Assembly: GCF_030704685.1 (NCBI RefSeq)
Contig: NZ_JAUZDX010000004.1
Location: 62,001 to 126,000, forward strand
From: Acidovorax sp. A1169
GTDB taxonomy: Bacteria; Pseudomonadota; Gammaproteobacteria; Burkholderiales; Burkholderiaceae_C
Direction of reading: 5' to 3'
DNA: 64,000 nt
Part shown: piece by piece, positions 1 through 9,465 of the stretch
How positions within the stretch are numbered: the stretch's first letter is position 1
Layout of the letters: each line of letters opens with the position of its first letter
The notes under the pieces: model-generated
Seen by the model: only the letters and a program-made list of their open reading frames with translations
Database searches by the model: none
Told to the model about the DNA's origin: nothing
Program-made: the position numbers and the translations under genes

Positions 1-256
1 CAGTCTGCGCCGTGACGATGGTGATCACGCCCGGCGAGGCCTGTGCGGCGCGCAGGTCCATGGACTCGATGCGCCCCTTGGCAATGGCCGCACCTACTAC
101 CACGCCGTAGGCGGGGTTCTGCACCGCGTCGTGGCGCTCATAGGCGTAAGGGGCGGTGCCGCTGGTCTTCATGGGCCCGTCGATGCGGTCCATGGGCTGG
201 CCAATGAATTTGAGCTGATCAATGGGGTTGGTGATGGCGGGGGTATCGAACTTCAT
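1..256 (-). CDS. paoC: Aldehyde oxidoreductase molybdopterin-binding subunit (partial, N-terminus)
   Basis: Only the first 85 codons are in the window; the gene continues past the left edge. The visible start reads MKFDTPAITNPIDQ and is followed by a FIGQPMDRIDG stretch and a SGTAPYAYE stretch, typical of the N-terminus of xanthine-dehydrogenase-family large subunits that bind the molybdenum cofactor. It starts 3 bases after the stop of the FAD subunit gene, so it is the third gene of a paoABC-like operon. In the family this subunit holds the Mo centre where aldehydes are oxidised to carboxylic acids. The assignment to the Pao (periplasmic) type rests on the two upstream genes. Confidence 0.85.
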   Translation of the reverse strand, partial: MKFDTPAITNPIDQLKFIGQPMDRIDGPMKTSGTAPYAYERHDAVQNPAYGVVVGAAIAKGRIESMDLRAAQASPGVITIVTAQT

Positions 257-259
257 GGC

Positions 260-1210
260 TCAGCTCCTTGCCTGCAACAGTACGGCGGCGATGGTGCGCT
301 CGGCCAGCGTCAGCTTGAATGCGTTGTCGTGCGCCGGCTGCGCGCCAGCGAAGAGCCTGGCTGCCACGGCCTTGGCACCTAGGGGCATCTCGGCCTCGGC
401 CGCCGCCACGCGCCAGGGCTTGTGGGCCACACCACCCAGGGCGATGCGGCCGGAGCCATTGCGGTTCACGATGGCGGCCACCGATACGAGCGCAAAGGCG
501 TAGGACGCGCGATCGCGCACCTTGCGGTAGATATGCGTGCCGCCCAAGGGTTTGGGCAGCGTCACGGAAGTGATGAGCTCACCGGGCGCCAGCACCGTCT
601 CCACATGCGGGGTGGTGCCGGGCAGGCGGTGGAAGTCGGCGATGGGAATCACCCGCGTGCGGCCATCGCCGCGCACGGTTTCCACCGTGGCGTCGAGCAC
701 GCGCAGGGCCACGGCCATGTCGCTCGGGTGCGTGGCGATGCAGGCCGCGCTGGCGCCAACCACCGCATGCTGGCGCGTGACCCCGCCGATGGCGCTGCAG
801 CCGCTGCCCGGCTGGCGCTTGTTGCAGGGCATGTGGGTGTCGTAGAAATACGGGCAGCGCGTGCGCTGCAGCAGGTTGCCGGCCGTGGTGGCCTTGTTGC
901 GCAACTGGCCCGAGGCACCGGCCAGCAGTGCGCGCGAGAGCACGGCATAGTCGCGCCGCACGCGCTCGTGCGCGGCCAGGTCGGTGTTGCGCGCCAGCGC
1001 GCCGATGCGCAGGCCGCCTTCGAGCGTGGGCTCTATCCTGTCGAGCTGCAAGGCGTTCACGTCCACCAGGTGCACGGGGTTTTCGATCTGCAGCTTCATC
1101 AGGTCCAGCAGGTTGGTGCCGCCGGCGATGAACCTGGCGCCGGGGACGCGTTCGACGGCGGCGGCCGCCTCTGCGGGGGACTGCGCGCGTTCGTAGGTGA
1201 AGGGCTTCAT
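260..1210 (-). CDS. paoB: Aldehyde oxidoreductase FAD-binding subunit
   Basis: A 316-residue protein of the FAD-binding (CO dehydrogenase medium chain) family. An [11 protein letters not shown] motif near residue 30 fits the FAD pyrophosphate loop, and a [15 protein letters not shown] segment near residue 110 is followed by two more cysteines (MPCNKR and GSGCSA). These extra cysteines are characteristic of PaoB, which binds an additional [4Fe-4S] cluster. The start ATG overlaps the stop of paoA by 4 bases, which implies translational coupling. Its role is to pass electrons from the Mo subunit to FAD and then to an acceptor. It has no signal of its own and presumably travels with PaoA. Confidence 0.92.
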   Translation of the reverse strand: MKPFTYERAQSPAEAAAAVERVPGARFIAGGTNLLDLMKLQIENPVHLVDVNALQLDRIEPTLEGGLRIGALARNTDLAAHERVRRDYAVLSRALLAGASGQLRNKATTAGNLLQRTRCPYFYDTHMPCNKRQPGSGCSAIGGVTRQHAVVGASAACIATHPSDMAVALRVLDATVETVRGDGRTRVIPIADFHRLPGTTPHVETVLAPGELITSVTLPKPLGGTHIYRKVRDRASYAFALVSVAAIVNRNGSGRIALGGVAHKPWRVAAAEAEMPLGAKAVAARLFAGAQPAHDNAFKLTLAERTIAAVLLQARS

Positions 1211-1863
1211 GCTTTTGCTCTCGCCGCCACTTCGGTGATGGCATCCACGATATTCGAATAGGCGCCGCAGCGGCAGATGTTGCCGCTCATGCGCTCGCGC
1301 AGTTCATCGGCCGACAGCAGGGGCCGCGCCGTGAGGTCGGCGCTCACGTGGCTCGGGATGCCCCGGCGGATCTCGTCGAGCACGCCCACGGCCGAGCAGA
1401 TCTGCCCCGGCGTGCAATAACCGCACTGGTAGCCGTCGTGCTTGACGAAAGCCGCCTGCATGGGGTGCAGGTTGCGCGGCGTGCCCAGGCCTTCCACCGT
1501 GGTGACCTGCGCGCCCTCGTGCATCACGGCCAGGGTCAGGCACGAATTGATGCGCCGACCATCCACCATCACCGTGCAGGCGCCGCACTGGCCATGGTCG
1601 CAGCCCTTCTTGGTACCGGTAAGGTGCAGGTGCTCGCGCAGCGCGTCGAGCAGCGTGGTGCGGGTGTCCACCTCCAGCTCGCGCGGTTGGCTGTTCACGG
1701 AGAACGTGACTTTGGCCATGGGGGTGGGAACGGTGACGCCAGGCGGCTGGGGCGCCACGGGTGTCTGGGCATCGGCGGGCATGGCCGCTGTCGCCGTGCC
1801 GGAAGCGGCGCCGGCGATCAGCAAATCGCGCCGGGAGATCGGCAGCGCAGTCGCTTGTTGCAT
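1207..1863 (-). CDS. paoA: Aldehyde oxidoreductase 2Fe-2S subunit with Tat signal
   Basis: A 218-residue protein with two [2Fe-2S] domains. The plant-type cluster uses C88, C93, C96 and C108; the second, alpha-helical cluster uses C147, C150, C197 and C199. The chosen start gives an N-terminus with [11 protein letters not shown], a twin-arginine signal followed by a hydrophobic run, so the folded PaoABC complex would be exported to the periplasm. A longer frame upstream of position 1863 lacks this signal at its terminus and is not preferred. First gene of the operon, followed by paoB with a 4-base overlap. In the family the complex detoxifies aromatic and other aldehydes. Confidence 0.93.
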   Translation of the reverse strand: MQQATALPISRRDLLIAGAASGTATAAMPADAQTPVAPQPPGVTVPTPMAKVTFSVNSQPRELEVDTRTTLLDALREHLHLTGTKKGCDHGQCGACTVMVDGRRINSCLTLAVMHEGAQVTTVEGLGTPRNLHPMQAAFVKHDGYQCGYCTPGQICSAVGVLDEIRRGIPSHVSADLTARPLLSADELRERMSGNICRCGAYSNIVDAITEVAARAKA

Positions 1864-1981
1864 GTTTTTTTCCTGTGGGGACGGATCAATGCATGCTGGG
1901 CGCTGTAGCCTGCCGCGCCATGGCGGCCGTGTCCTGATTTTCTGTAGGACCAGGCCCCGCCCTCCCCCAGTGGACCGGGGG

Positions 1982-3184
1982 TCAGGCCCGGCAGGCCTGG
2001 ATGAAGCTGTACAGCTCCGCATCCCGGTCGTGCTCGTGTGCGCTCACGTAGCGCGGCTCGGGGTAGACCGCCAGATTCACCACCACCAGCTTCTCGGCGC
2101 GGTGGATGTAGATGCGCTGGCCCGAATGGCCCATGGCCAGCATGGCTCCGTCATCAGTCAGCCACCAGCCAAAGCCGTAGCCCGTGAGCCCCAGCGAGCG
2201 CCGGGCAGGATGAAAATCCTCGGGGATGTCGAAGGCGCGGGTGGCCATGGTGTCCACCCAACCCGGGGGCAGAATGGCCGCGCCGTCCAGCACCCCGTCC
2301 GCGGCGACCAGCGAAGCCAGCCGCCCCATGTCGCGAAGCGACATTCCCGCTCGGCTGCCCGCGATCTCCTGGCCGTCCTCCGATTCGAGCGTGTAGTACG
2401 CATCGTCCTCCATGCCGCAGGGCTGCCATAGGCGGGCGCTCATGTAGTCGGCCAGGGTCTGCCCGGTTGCCGCACACAGCACGCAGCCGAGCAGGTAGGT
2501 GTCGCCGGTGTTGTAGTGCCAGTGGCTGCCGGGTGCATGCTGCGGGGGCACGGCCTGCAGCATGCGCAGCACGCCGCCCGGCACCTTGTCGGCGAGCGAC
2601 TTGCTGTAGCGGTTCACATCGGATTGCCTGTCGGTGTAGACCTCGGACCAGGCCACCCCCGAAGACATGGTCATCAGCTGCCGCACGGTGACCTCGGCGT
2701 AGCCGGACGCCTGCAGTTGCGGCAGATAGCGCACCACCGGGTCGTCCACGCTGCCGATGGCGCCATCGCGCACGGCAGCCCCCACCAGCAGGGCCGTCAT
2801 CGACTTCACGGTGGACATGGTGCTCCAGCGCTCGCCGGGCTGCAGCCCCAGGCCATAGCGCTCGAGCACCACCTGGCCATCGCGGATCACGAGCAGGCCG
2901 GCCACGCTGTTGCGGTCCATGAAGTCCTCGACCGTGCGCGGCTCGCCTGCGTGGGCATAGCGCAGCTGCAACTCGCGGCCGCGCACGGCAGGCCTTGCAG
3001 CACTGCCACGCCGGATGGTGCGCGTGGCGAAGAGCTGATCCACGATGCGGTAGCCATAGGCCTGCAAGGGGGGCGACCAGAGCAGGAAGTCCTCGCTGCG
3101 TGGCAGGTGCACCCTGGGTTGTGCAGTGGGGGCCGTGTCGATGGAAGGAGAAATAAGCATGTCGGACACCGTGTTGCGCTGCAT
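1982..3184 (-). CDS. Beta-lactamase-family serine hydrolase
   Basis: A 400-residue protein of the class C beta-lactamase/penicillin-binding-protein fold. The nucleophile motif is S124-T-V-K127 (SxxK), a YNT triad replaces the usual YxN near residue 225, and a GHSGQ segment near the C-terminus corresponds to the KTG/HxG box. The composition resembles esterases and 6-aminohexanoate-dimer hydrolases more than true beta-lactamases. No obvious signal peptide is visible, so a cytoplasmic location is likely. It starts 9 bases after the stop of the upstream Bug receptor gene and is probably cotranscribed with it, which suggests the hydrolase acts on the imported ligand. Substrate unknown. Confidence 0.85.
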   Translation of the reverse strand: MQRNTVSDMLISPSIDTAPTAQPRVHLPRSEDFLLWSPPLQAYGYRIVDQLFATRTIRRGSAARPAVRGRELQLRYAHAGEPRTVEDFMDRNSVAGLLVIRDGQVVLERYGLGLQPGERWSTMSTVKSMTALLVGAAVRDGAIGSVDDPVVRYLPQLQASGYAEVTVRQLMTMSSGVAWSEVYTDRQSDVNRYSKSLADKVPGGVLRMLQAVPPQHAPGSHWHYNTGDTYLLGCVLCAATGQTLADYMSARLWQPCGMEDDAYYTLESEDGQEIAGSRAGMSLRDMGRLASLVAADGVLDGAAILPPGWVDTMATRAFDIPEDFHPARRSLGLTGYGFGWWLTDDGAMLAMGHSGQRIYIHRAEKLVVVNLAVYPEPRYVSAHEHDRDAELYSFIQACRA

Positions 3185-3193
3185 GGAGGGTGC

Positions 3194-4183
3194 TCACTCG
3201 TTCTGGATGCCCAGGCGCTTGATGATCGGGCCCCACACCAGGGCCTCGTCCTGCATCGTTCTGGCCACCGCTTCGGGCCCCAGGGCCGTGGGCGGGTCCA
3301 TGAACAGCGCGTCCATGCGGGCCTTGACGGTCGGGTCGGCCCAGAATTTCTTCGTCTCGGCATTCAGCAGCGCCACCACCTCTCTGGGTGTGCCCTTGGG
3401 CACCATCAACCCATACCAGCCGCCGGCAGGGAAGTCCTTGAGTCCGGCTTCGTAGACCGTGGGCACATTCGGCAAGGCCGGTGAGCGCTGGCTGCCGAAC
3501 ACCAGCAGCGGCACCACCTTGCCGCCCTTGGCCTGGGGCACCACGCTGGTGATGGCATCGGCCGTGACCTGGGTCTCGCCGCCGATCAGCCCGACCATGG
3601 CGGGGGCCGCGCCCTTGTAAGGCACGTGGGTCATCTGCAGGCCATGGTGCTGCGCCAGGAACTCGACGTTGAGGTGCGTCGAATTGCCCTTGCCGGCAGA
3701 CCCGTAGTTGAGCGAGTCGGGCTTGGCGCGGGCCAGCCTGACAAGGTCGTCCAGCGACTTGATGCCCGAGGCCGGGTTGGCCACCAGCACCTGCGAGGTG
3801 CCCGCGAGCATCAGCACCGGATCGAAATCCTTCACCGGGTCGTAGGCGAGCGTCTTGTACGAGAAGCGGTTGAGCGACATGTTCGACGTGCTGCCGAACA
3901 GGATGGCATAGCCATTGGCGGGCTGCTTGGCGACGTAGCTGGCTGCGATGCCGCCATTGGCACCGGGCTTGTTGTCGACCACCACGGGTTGCCCGAGCGA
4001 TTTGCCCACATGGTCGGCCCAGGCCCGCGCCAGGCCATCCGCGGCACCGCCTGCGGCCACCGGCACCACCACCGTGATGGCCCTGGACGGATAGGCCTGC
4101 TGGGCCTGCAGAGGCATGGCGGCGAAGACCACCAGGCCAGCGAGGCCCATCGCCAGCCCGGAGAAAAGAGGATATGAAACCAT
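3194..4183 (-). CDS. Bug-family tripartite tricarboxylate transporter solute receptor
   Basis: A 329-residue periplasmic binding protein of the Bug/TctC family. It has a signal peptide (start MVSYPLFSG, hydrophobic core, cleavage expected after LQAQ) followed by AYPSRAITVVVPVAAGG, the family's first-strand signature, and later DNKPGANGG. The ATG at 4183 is chosen because it begins the signal peptide; the longer frame upstream is not signal-like. No membrane subunits (TctA/TctB) are encoded nearby, which is common for the expanded Bug families of Burkholderiales. It is divergent from a LysR gene and precedes a serine hydrolase gene by 9 bases. Ligand unknown, probably a carboxylate or amide. 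Confidence 0.92.
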   Translation of the reverse strand: MVSYPLFSGLAMGLAGLVVFAAMPLQAQQAYPSRAITVVVPVAAGGAADGLARAWADHVGKSLGQPVVVDNKPGANGGIAASYVAKQPANGYAILFGSTSNMSLNRFSYKTLAYDPVKDFDPVLMLAGTSQVLVANPASGIKSLDDLVRLARAKPDSLNYGSAGKGNSTHLNVEFLAQHHGLQMTHVPYKGAAPAMVGLIGGETQVTADAITSVVPQAKGGKVVPLLVFGSQRSPALPNVPTVYEAGLKDFPAGGWYGLMVPKGTPREVVALLNAETKKFWADPTVKARMDALFMDPPTALGPEAVARTMQDEALVWGPIIKRLGIQNE

Positions 4184-4301
4184 GGTGCGCGCCTTTGCAG
4201 TGAGTGGATGCAGGGCGATGCTATGCAGCGCCTGGCAGAACGTCCAATGCATAATTATTTGAAATCCCATTACCCACCCTCATGAAACCCGAGGCTGTTG
4301 C

Positions 4302-5210
4302 ATGAACCTCCAGCAGTTCGAGCACTTGCTCGCCGTCGCCGAAACGGGCTCCTTCAGCCGCGCGGCCGAGCAGCTATACCTCACGCAGCCCGCGCTCAGC
4401 CGCAGCATCCTGGCCATGGAGGACGAGCTGGGCGCACCGCTCATCGAGCGCTCCGGCAAGCGCAAGCAGCTCACGCCGCTCGGTATTCTGGTCGCGGCGC
4501 GCGCCCGGCGCATCGGGCTGGAGCTGTCCGAACTCAAGCGCAGTGCCAGCCTGCTGGCGGACCTGCAGATCGGCACCGTGAAGCTGGGCCTGGGCCCTGC
4601 GCCCACGGCGATGCTGGCCGTGCCGCTGTTGCAGCACATGCTTGCGCACCACCCGCGCATCAAGGTCCAGCTCTCCAGCGGCCCGGCGGAGCTGCAATTG
4701 CAGAGCCTGCGCGCCAGGGACCTGGACGCGCTGGTGATCCACCGGCGCTCCCTGCCCCCGTACGACGACCTCAACGTGGCCTTGTTCCCGGAAATGCGCC
4801 TGGGCTTCGTCTGCCGCAGCGGCCATCCGCTACAGGGGGCCGCGCAGGTGTCGTTCGCCCAGTTGCGCCAGTACCCGCTGGCCGCCAGTGGCACGGGCCT
4901 GAGCGATGAGGCGGTGCAAAGCCTCAATGCCCACTTCGGCCAGTCCGTGCACTTCAACGAAGCCATCCAGCTCCAGTCGGACGAGGCGGCCTGCCTGCTC
5001 GAAGTGGTGCGCACCACCGACGCCGTGTTCCTGGGCGCCATCGAAGTGGCACGCGCGCTCATCGACATGGGCGAACTGGTGGAACTGAGGCTGAGCCGCC
5101 CGCTGCGGCTGACTTCGCAGTTTGCCTTCGTCACGCTGGAAGGCATCACCGAAGCCCCCGCCCTGAAGGTGGTGCGGGACTTCTGCGCAGAGCGGATGCA
5201 CGACCGCTGA
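4302..5210 (+). CDS. LysR-family transcriptional regulator
   Basis: A 302-residue LysR regulator: an N-terminal winged HTH (MNLQQFEHLLAVAETGSFSRAA, then TQPALSRSI) followed by a periplasmic-binding-type effector domain. It is transcribed away from the Bug receptor gene with 118 bases between the two starts. That gap carries an AT-rich stretch around 4251-4266 in otherwise GC-rich DNA, a plausible site for the shared promoter and LysR box. The classic arrangement suggests it controls the receptor/hydrolase pair and its own gene in response to the imported compound. Confidence 0.93.
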   Translation: MNLQQFEHLLAVAETGSFSRAAEQLYLTQPALSRSILAMEDELGAPLIERSGKRKQLTPLGILVAARARRIGLELSELKRSASLLADLQIGTVKLGLGPAPTAMLAVPLLQHMLAHHPRIKVQLSSGPAELQLQSLRARDLDALVIHRRSLPPYDDLNVALFPEMRLGFVCRSGHPLQGAAQVSFAQLRQYPLAASGTGLSDEAVQSLNAHFGQSVHFNEAIQLQSDEAACLLEVVRTTDAVFLGAIEVARALIDMGELVELRLSRPLRLTSQFAFVTLEGITEAPALKVVRDFCAERMHDR

Positions 5211-5355
5211 CGGCACGGCCGCCACGCAAAGGCTCAAATGCCGTCACATTGAGCGGATCGGGAGTCGATTTGATTGGCTTTGGAACGTCTCCGGCGCGGC
5301 ATGTCCCTAGAATTCGCCAACACCCATCCTTCACACCCAACACAGGACACAAGCC

Positions 5356-5991
5356 ATGCAACTCACCAGCCAAAGTTTTCAGGACGGCCAGGCGATCCCA
5401 GGCGAATTCGCGTTCGCGGTGCCCGACACCGCCACGCATGTCGCGCTGTCATCCAACCGCAACCCGCACCTCGCCTGGAGCGGTGTGCCCGAGGGCACCC
5501 AGTCGTTCGTGGTGGTCTGCCACGACCCCGACGTGCCCAGCCGCGGTGACGACGTGAACCAGGAGGGCTGCGAAGTGCCCGCAGCGCTGCCGCGCGTGGA
5601 CTTCTTCCACTGGCTGCTGCTCGATCTGCCGGCCGATACCCGGCAGATCCCGGCGGGCAGCCATTCCGACGGGGTGACGCCGCGCGGCAAACCCGGTGCT
5701 GCCGCACCCGGCGGTGCGCGCCACGGCATCAACGATTACACCGGCTGGTTCGCGGGCGACGAACAGATGAAGGGCGACTACTACGGCTACGACGGCCCCT
5801 GCCCACCGTGGAACGACACACTGGTGCACCACTACATCTTCACCGTCTATGCACTGGCCACGCCCACGCTCGCCGTCGCAGGTCCGTTGACGGGCGCCAG
5901 CGTGCGCGCGGCGCTGGCCGAGTCCTCAGTGCTCGGCCAAGCCAGCATCACGGGGCTGTACAGCCTCAATCCTGCGGTGTCGGTTGGCTGA
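5356..5991 (+). CDS. YbhB/YbcL family PEBP-like protein
   Basis: A 211-residue phosphatidylethanolamine-binding-protein-like (Raf kinase inhibitor-like) protein. Recognisable elements are NPHLAWSGVPEGTQSFVVVCHDPD, the anion-binding pocket region, and WNDTLVHHYIFTVYAL, a conserved strand near the C-terminus. No signal peptide is visible. The bacterial family is widespread and its biochemical role is largely unknown. It is followed 12 bases later by an AraC regulator gene on the same strand, so the two are probably cotranscribed. Confidence 0.9.
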   Translation: MQLTSQSFQDGQAIPGEFAFAVPDTATHVALSSNRNPHLAWSGVPEGTQSFVVVCHDPDVPSRGDDVNQEGCEVPAALPRVDFFHWLLLDLPADTRQIPAGSHSDGVTPRGKPGAAAPGGARHGINDYTGWFAGDEQMKGDYYGYDGPCPPWNDTLVHHYIFTVYALATPTLAVAGPLTGASVRAALAESSVLGQASITGLYSLNPAVSVG

Positions 5992-6003
5992 GCGATTGGC
6001 AGG

Positions 6004-6888
6004 ATGGCGCCCAGGCAGGTCTTTTCCACCGGCACGCACTCGCCGCAAGAAGCCAGCGGCACGCCCGTGCCCTGGCAGTTCCCATCGGGTGCGCCCGTGC
6101 TGCGGCGCAGCCTGTGCACGCTGGCGCAGCCCTGCCTGAAACAGCCGCAGCACACGCCACGTTTCGTGTTCCACGAGGCTGCGGTGGTGCTGGTGACGGC
6201 AGGCCGGCTTGATCTCGACGACGGCGTTGCGCAGGTGGCGGTGGACTCACCGGCATCGCTGCTGCTCGTCGAGCCCAACACCCGCGCGGACCTCGTGAAG
6301 ACACCAGGTGGCAGCGAACAGCGCTTTCGCTCGATCCTCTTGACGCTCGCCTCCCCGCTGCTGGAGGCATTCCATCGCGCCCGCTCACCCGCCCCAGCGG
6401 ACCGGCAGCCGCACCCAGCCCCGTTTCGGCAACTGCTACTGGACGACGACCTCGCCTCGACCTTGCGTCACGTGCATGCCAGTGTCGAGGTGCAGCGCGT
6501 GGGCGATGAGCGGCTCCAGTACCGGCTGATGGACCTGCTTGCAGCCTTGGCTGAACGCGGCCATGTCTTTGCGCCAAGCGCGCAGCACAGCACCGCCGGA
6601 CGCCTGCGCACCCTGATCGGCGAGGCACCCGAGAGGCGCTGGACGGCCCATGAGGCCGGGCGCGCGCTCGCCATGAGCGAAGCCACGCTGCGCAGGCGCC
6701 TTGCGAACGAGCGCGAGCGCTTTGACAATCTGCTGATCGATGTGCGCATGCACCACGCGATGATGCTGGTGCAGACCACGTCGTGGAGCATCCCGCTCAT
6801 CGCGCAGGCCTCGGGCTACCAGTCGCGTACGCGCTTTGCCGAGCGCTTTCGCGCGCGCTTCGGCTACCTGCCCTCGGCCGTTCGCTGA
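6004..6888 (+). CDS. AraC-family transcriptional regulator
   Basis: A 294-residue regulator. The C-terminal third carries the double HTH of AraC proteins (WTAHEAGRALAMSEATLRRRL, then IPLIAQASGYQSRTRFAERFRARFG). The first 180 residues form a putative cupin-like sensory domain with no close signature that I recognise. It follows the PEBP-like gene by 12 bases. Effector and targets are unknown. The next feature downstream is the terminator of the oppositely oriented tRNA operon. Confidence 0.88.
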   Translation: MAPRQVFSTGTHSPQEASGTPVPWQFPSGAPVLRRSLCTLAQPCLKQPQHTPRFVFHEAAVVLVTAGRLDLDDGVAQVAVDSPASLLLVEPNTRADLVKTPGGSEQRFRSILLTLASPLLEAFHRARSPAPADRQPHPAPFRQLLLDDDLASTLRHVHASVEVQRVGDERLQYRLMDLLAALAERGHVFAPSAQHSTAGRLRTLIGEAPERRWTAHEAGRALAMSEATLRRRLANERERFDNLLIDVRMHHAMMLVQTTSWSIPLIAQASGYQSRTRFAERFRARFGYLPSAVR

Positions 6889-7004
6889 CCCGAGGCCGCC
6901 CGATTCAAAAACACCCTGTCGGTAAATAGGCGAAAGCGTCCCGTAAATACCGCCGTTGCAGCCCCTGATTCTGGCCGGATTAATGCCCAGAACCGTGCGA
7001 GCAA

Positions 7005-7041
7005 GAAAAAAGGGTTACGCCATTGCTGACGTAACCCTTTA
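7005..7041 (-). terminator. Rho-independent terminator of the tRNA operon
   Basis: An 11-bp perfect stem (7009-7019 with 7030-7040) encloses a 10-base loop. Read on the minus strand the stem is followed by a T-rich run formed by the A tract at 7005-7012. It lies 5 bases past the 3' end of the last tRNA-Asp gene and closes the six-tRNA transcript. Confidence 0.85.
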
Positions 7042-7045
7042 ATTG

Positions 7046-7122
7046 TGGCGGAGTGGACGGGACTCGAACCCGCGACCCCCGGCGTGACAGGCCGGTATTC
7101 TAACCAACTGAACTACCACTCC
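7046..7122 (-). tRNA. tRNA-Asp (GTC), copy 2 in transcription order
   Basis: A 77-base cloverleaf with encoded CCA. The acceptor pairs GGAGTGG with CCACTCC, the anticodon loop is CTGTCAC with anticodon GTC, and the T arm contains GGTTCGAGTCC. The sequence is identical to the other tRNA-Asp copy at 7420. Confidence 0.97.
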
Positions 7123-7174
7123 TGGTAGATAGCTTTCGCCTGCATCTTTGTGACACAGGCCAAGCGCTACAACT

Positions 7175-7250
7175 TGGCGACCCTACGGGGATTCGAACCC
7201 CGGTACTCACCGTGAAAGGGTGATGTCCTAGGCCTCTAGACGATAGGGTC
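7175..7250 (-). tRNA. tRNA-Glu (TTC), copy 2 in transcription order
   Basis: A 76-base tRNA with encoded CCA; anticodon loop CTTTCAC gives anticodon TTC. The acceptor GACCCTA pairs with TAGGGTC. Identical to the copy at 7557. Confidence 0.97.
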
Positions 7251-7298
7251 AAAACCTTGGAACCAACTCACTGACTGACTGACTGACTCAACAAACCG

Positions 7299-7374
<76 letters not shown>

Positions 7375-7419
7375 ACAAACCCCTGTGAGCCACCAATGCG
7401 ACACACAACGGCAATAAAC

Positions 7420-7496
7420 TGGCGGAGTGGACGGGACTCGAACCCGCGACCCCCGGCGTGACAGGCCGGTATTCTAACCAACTGAACTACCACTCC
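7420..7496 (-). tRNA. tRNA-Asp (GTC), copy 1 in transcription order
   Basis: Identical in sequence to the tRNA-Asp at 7046-7122. It is the third tRNA of the promoter-proximal cassette. Confidence 0.97.
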
Positions 7497-7556
7497 TGGC
7501 AGGCAGCTTTCGCTTGCAACGATGTCTTCACATCACACAAGCCAAGCGCTACAACT

Positions 7557-7632
7557 TGGCGACCCTACGGGGATTCGAACCCCGGTACTCACCGTGAAAG
7601 GGTGATGTCCTAGGCCTCTAGACGATAGGGTC
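7557..7632 (-). tRNA. tRNA-Glu (TTC), copy 1 in transcription order
   Basis: Identical to the tRNA-Glu at 7175-7250. It sits about 210 bases downstream of gltX, whose product charges it. Confidence 0.97.
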
Positions 7633-7668
7633 AAAACCTTGGAACTTGCGAACTGTTTCCGATGTAAG

Positions 7669-7744
<76 letters not shown>

Positions 7745-7828
7745 ACTTGAAGTGGTCGAAAATTTCTTTTCAACCACCCTTTTCAGACTTCATTCACACT
7801 GTGTATGTCGTCATCATCAGAGCCTTGA

Positions 7829-7858
7829 ATTATAGACAGGTTTTTAGCGGTTTTGCAA
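7829..7858 (-). promoter_or_regulatory. Candidate promoter of the tRNA array
   Basis: On the minus strand a perfect TATAAT (7834 to 7829) lies 18 bases from TTGCAA (7858 to 7853), which matches four of six positions of a -35 box. The -35 element overlaps the last codons of gltX and the -10 lies just past its stop. The predicted transcript has a leader of about 75 bases before tRNA-Ala. Inference from motif and position only. Confidence 0.6.
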
Positions 7859-9274
7859 ACGAACGCCAACTTTTTCGCGTCCAACCAATTCCAGCACCGC
7901 ATCGACCGATGGAGTATGCGCCGTTCCGACCGTCAGCACACGCACGGGCATGGCCAGTTGGGGCATCTTCAGACCCTGTGCAGCCAGCACCTGCTTGAAG
8001 GCGGCGCTGATCGCGGCCTTGTTCCACTCGCAGGTGGCCAGTGCTGCAGCCAGCGCATCGATGGCGGGGGCGATGGCCTCGGTCACATGCTGGGCGCGCT
8101 CGGCTTCGTTGGGGGTCACGTCGCCATAGAACACCTGGGCCCAGTCGGCCAGGGCCACCGTGGTGTCGCAGCGGTCCTTGAACAGTGCGCAGATGCGGGG
8201 CAGGCGGCCATCGGCCAGCTCGGCCGCGGGCACACCGCGCTTTTGCAGCAGGGCCGACACCAGGGCAGCCAGGGCCTCGTCGTCCATGGCCTTCAGGTGC
8301 TGGGCGTTCACCCAGCGCAGCTTGGCCTCGTCGAACTGCGCGGCGCTGCGGCCCAGGTGGTCGAGGTTGAACCATTCCAGAAACTGCTGGCGGCTGAAGA
8401 TCTCGTCGTCGCCATGGCTCCAGCCCAGGCGGGCCAGGTAGTTGACCATGGCGTCGGGCAGGTAGCCCTCGTCGCGGTACTGGGTGACGGGCTTGGCTCC
8501 ATTGCGCTTGCTCATCTTCTCGCCCTGCTCGTTCAGGACGGTGGGCAGGTGGGCGTACACCGGCGGCTCCTTGCCCAGCGCGCGGAAGATGTTGATCTGG
8601 CGCGGTGTGTTGTTCACATGGTCGTCACCGCGGATCACGTGGGTGATGGCCATGTCGATGTCGTCCACCACCACGCAGAAGTTGTAGGTAGGCGTTCCGT
8701 CGGGGCGCGCGATTACCAGGTCGTCGAGCTCGTCGTTGCTGATCTCGATGCGGCCCTTGACCTTGTCGTCCCAGGCGACCACGCCGCCCTGCGGGTTCTT
8801 GAAGCGCAGCACGGGCTGCACGCCTTCGGGGATGGGCGGCAGGGTCTTGCCGGCCTCGGGGCGCCAGGTGCCGTCGTAGCGCGGCTTTTCCTTGGCGGCC
8901 ATCTGCGCCTCGCGCAGGGCGTCGAGCTCGGCAATGCCCATGTAGCAGGGGTAGACCAGGCCGGTGGCCTTGAGGTCTTCGAGCACGGCGCGGTAGCGGT
9001 CCATGCGCTGCATCTGGTAGAACGGGCCCTCGTCGGGCTGCATGTTCAGCCATTCCATGCTTTCCAGGATCACGTCCACCGCAATCTGGCTGGAGCGCTC
9101 CACGTCCGTGTCTTCGATGCGCAGGATGAAGTCGCCGCCCATGGCACGCGCGAAGGCCCAGGGGTACAGGGCCGAGCGGATATTGCCCAGGTGGATGAAG
9201 CCCGTGGGCGACGGGGCAAAGCGGGTGCGCACGCGGCCCGCAGCTGGGGTGGGTGTGTTGTTCTGGTCGGTCAT
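7844..9274 (-). CDS. gltX: Glutamate--tRNA ligase
   Basis: A 476-residue class I aminoacyl-tRNA synthetase that charges tRNA-Glu in the cytoplasm. The HIGH-type motif is in [13 protein letters not shown] (H28-L-G-N31) and the KMSKR loop is at residues 253-257. The length fits bacterial discriminating GluRS. The start gives a short polar N-terminus before the conserved [12 protein letters not shown]. It lies immediately upstream of the tRNA array that includes two tRNA-Glu genes. No T-rich terminator separates it from the tRNAs, so readthrough into them is possible. Confidence 0.98.
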   Translation of the reverse strand: MTDQNNTPTPAAGRVRTRFAPSPTGFIHLGNIRSALYPWAFARAMGGDFILRIEDTDVERSSQIAVDVILESMEWLNMQPDEGPFYQMQRMDRYRAVLEDLKATGLVYPCYMGIAELDALREAQMAAKEKPRYDGTWRPEAGKTLPPIPEGVQPVLRFKNPQGGVVAWDDKVKGRIEISNDELDDLVIARPDGTPTYNFCVVVDDIDMAITHVIRGDDHVNNTPRQINIFRALGKEPPVYAHLPTVLNEQGEKMSKRNGAKPVTQYRDEGYLPDAMVNYLARLGWSHGDDEIFSRQQFLEWFNLDHLGRSAAQFDEAKLRWVNAQHLKAMDDEALAALVSALLQKRGVPAAELADGRLPRICALFKDRCDTTVALADWAQVFYGDVTPNEAERAQHVTEAIAPAIDALAAALATCEWNKAAISAAFKQVLAAQGLKMPQLAMPVRVLTVGTAHTPSVDAVLELVGREKVGVRLQNR

Positions 9275-9364
9275 AGGTCTTGCTAGGTGGGCCGCCCTAC
9301 CCCGCTGCGGTCAGGCAGGTTCAGGCGGCGGTCAATGCCGTTAATGATAAGTGCCGCGCCGTGA

Positions 9365-9420
9365 CCGGGCGTTCAACACCCGGAAACGGCATGGGCGCAC
9401 CGGATGATCGGCGCGCCCAT
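9365..9420. other. Two inverted repeats downstream of purF
   Basis: A CCGGGCG/CACCCGG stem (9365-9383) and an 8-bp ATGGGCGC/GCGCCCAT stem (9391-9398 with 9413-9420) lie in the 191-base gap between purF and gltX. Neither is followed by a clear T run on the minus strand. They may slow or stop transcription after purF, but this is only a structural suggestion. Confidence 0.4.
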
Positions 9421-9465
9421 GACTGGCTTATCAACGAAGAATATGGCCCCGCAAAGGGGCACCCG

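Noticed and set aside
1964-1981. CCCCC/GGGGG hairpin next to the serine hydrolase stop
   Set aside because: Only 5 bp of GC pairs and no T tract; too weak to call a terminator.
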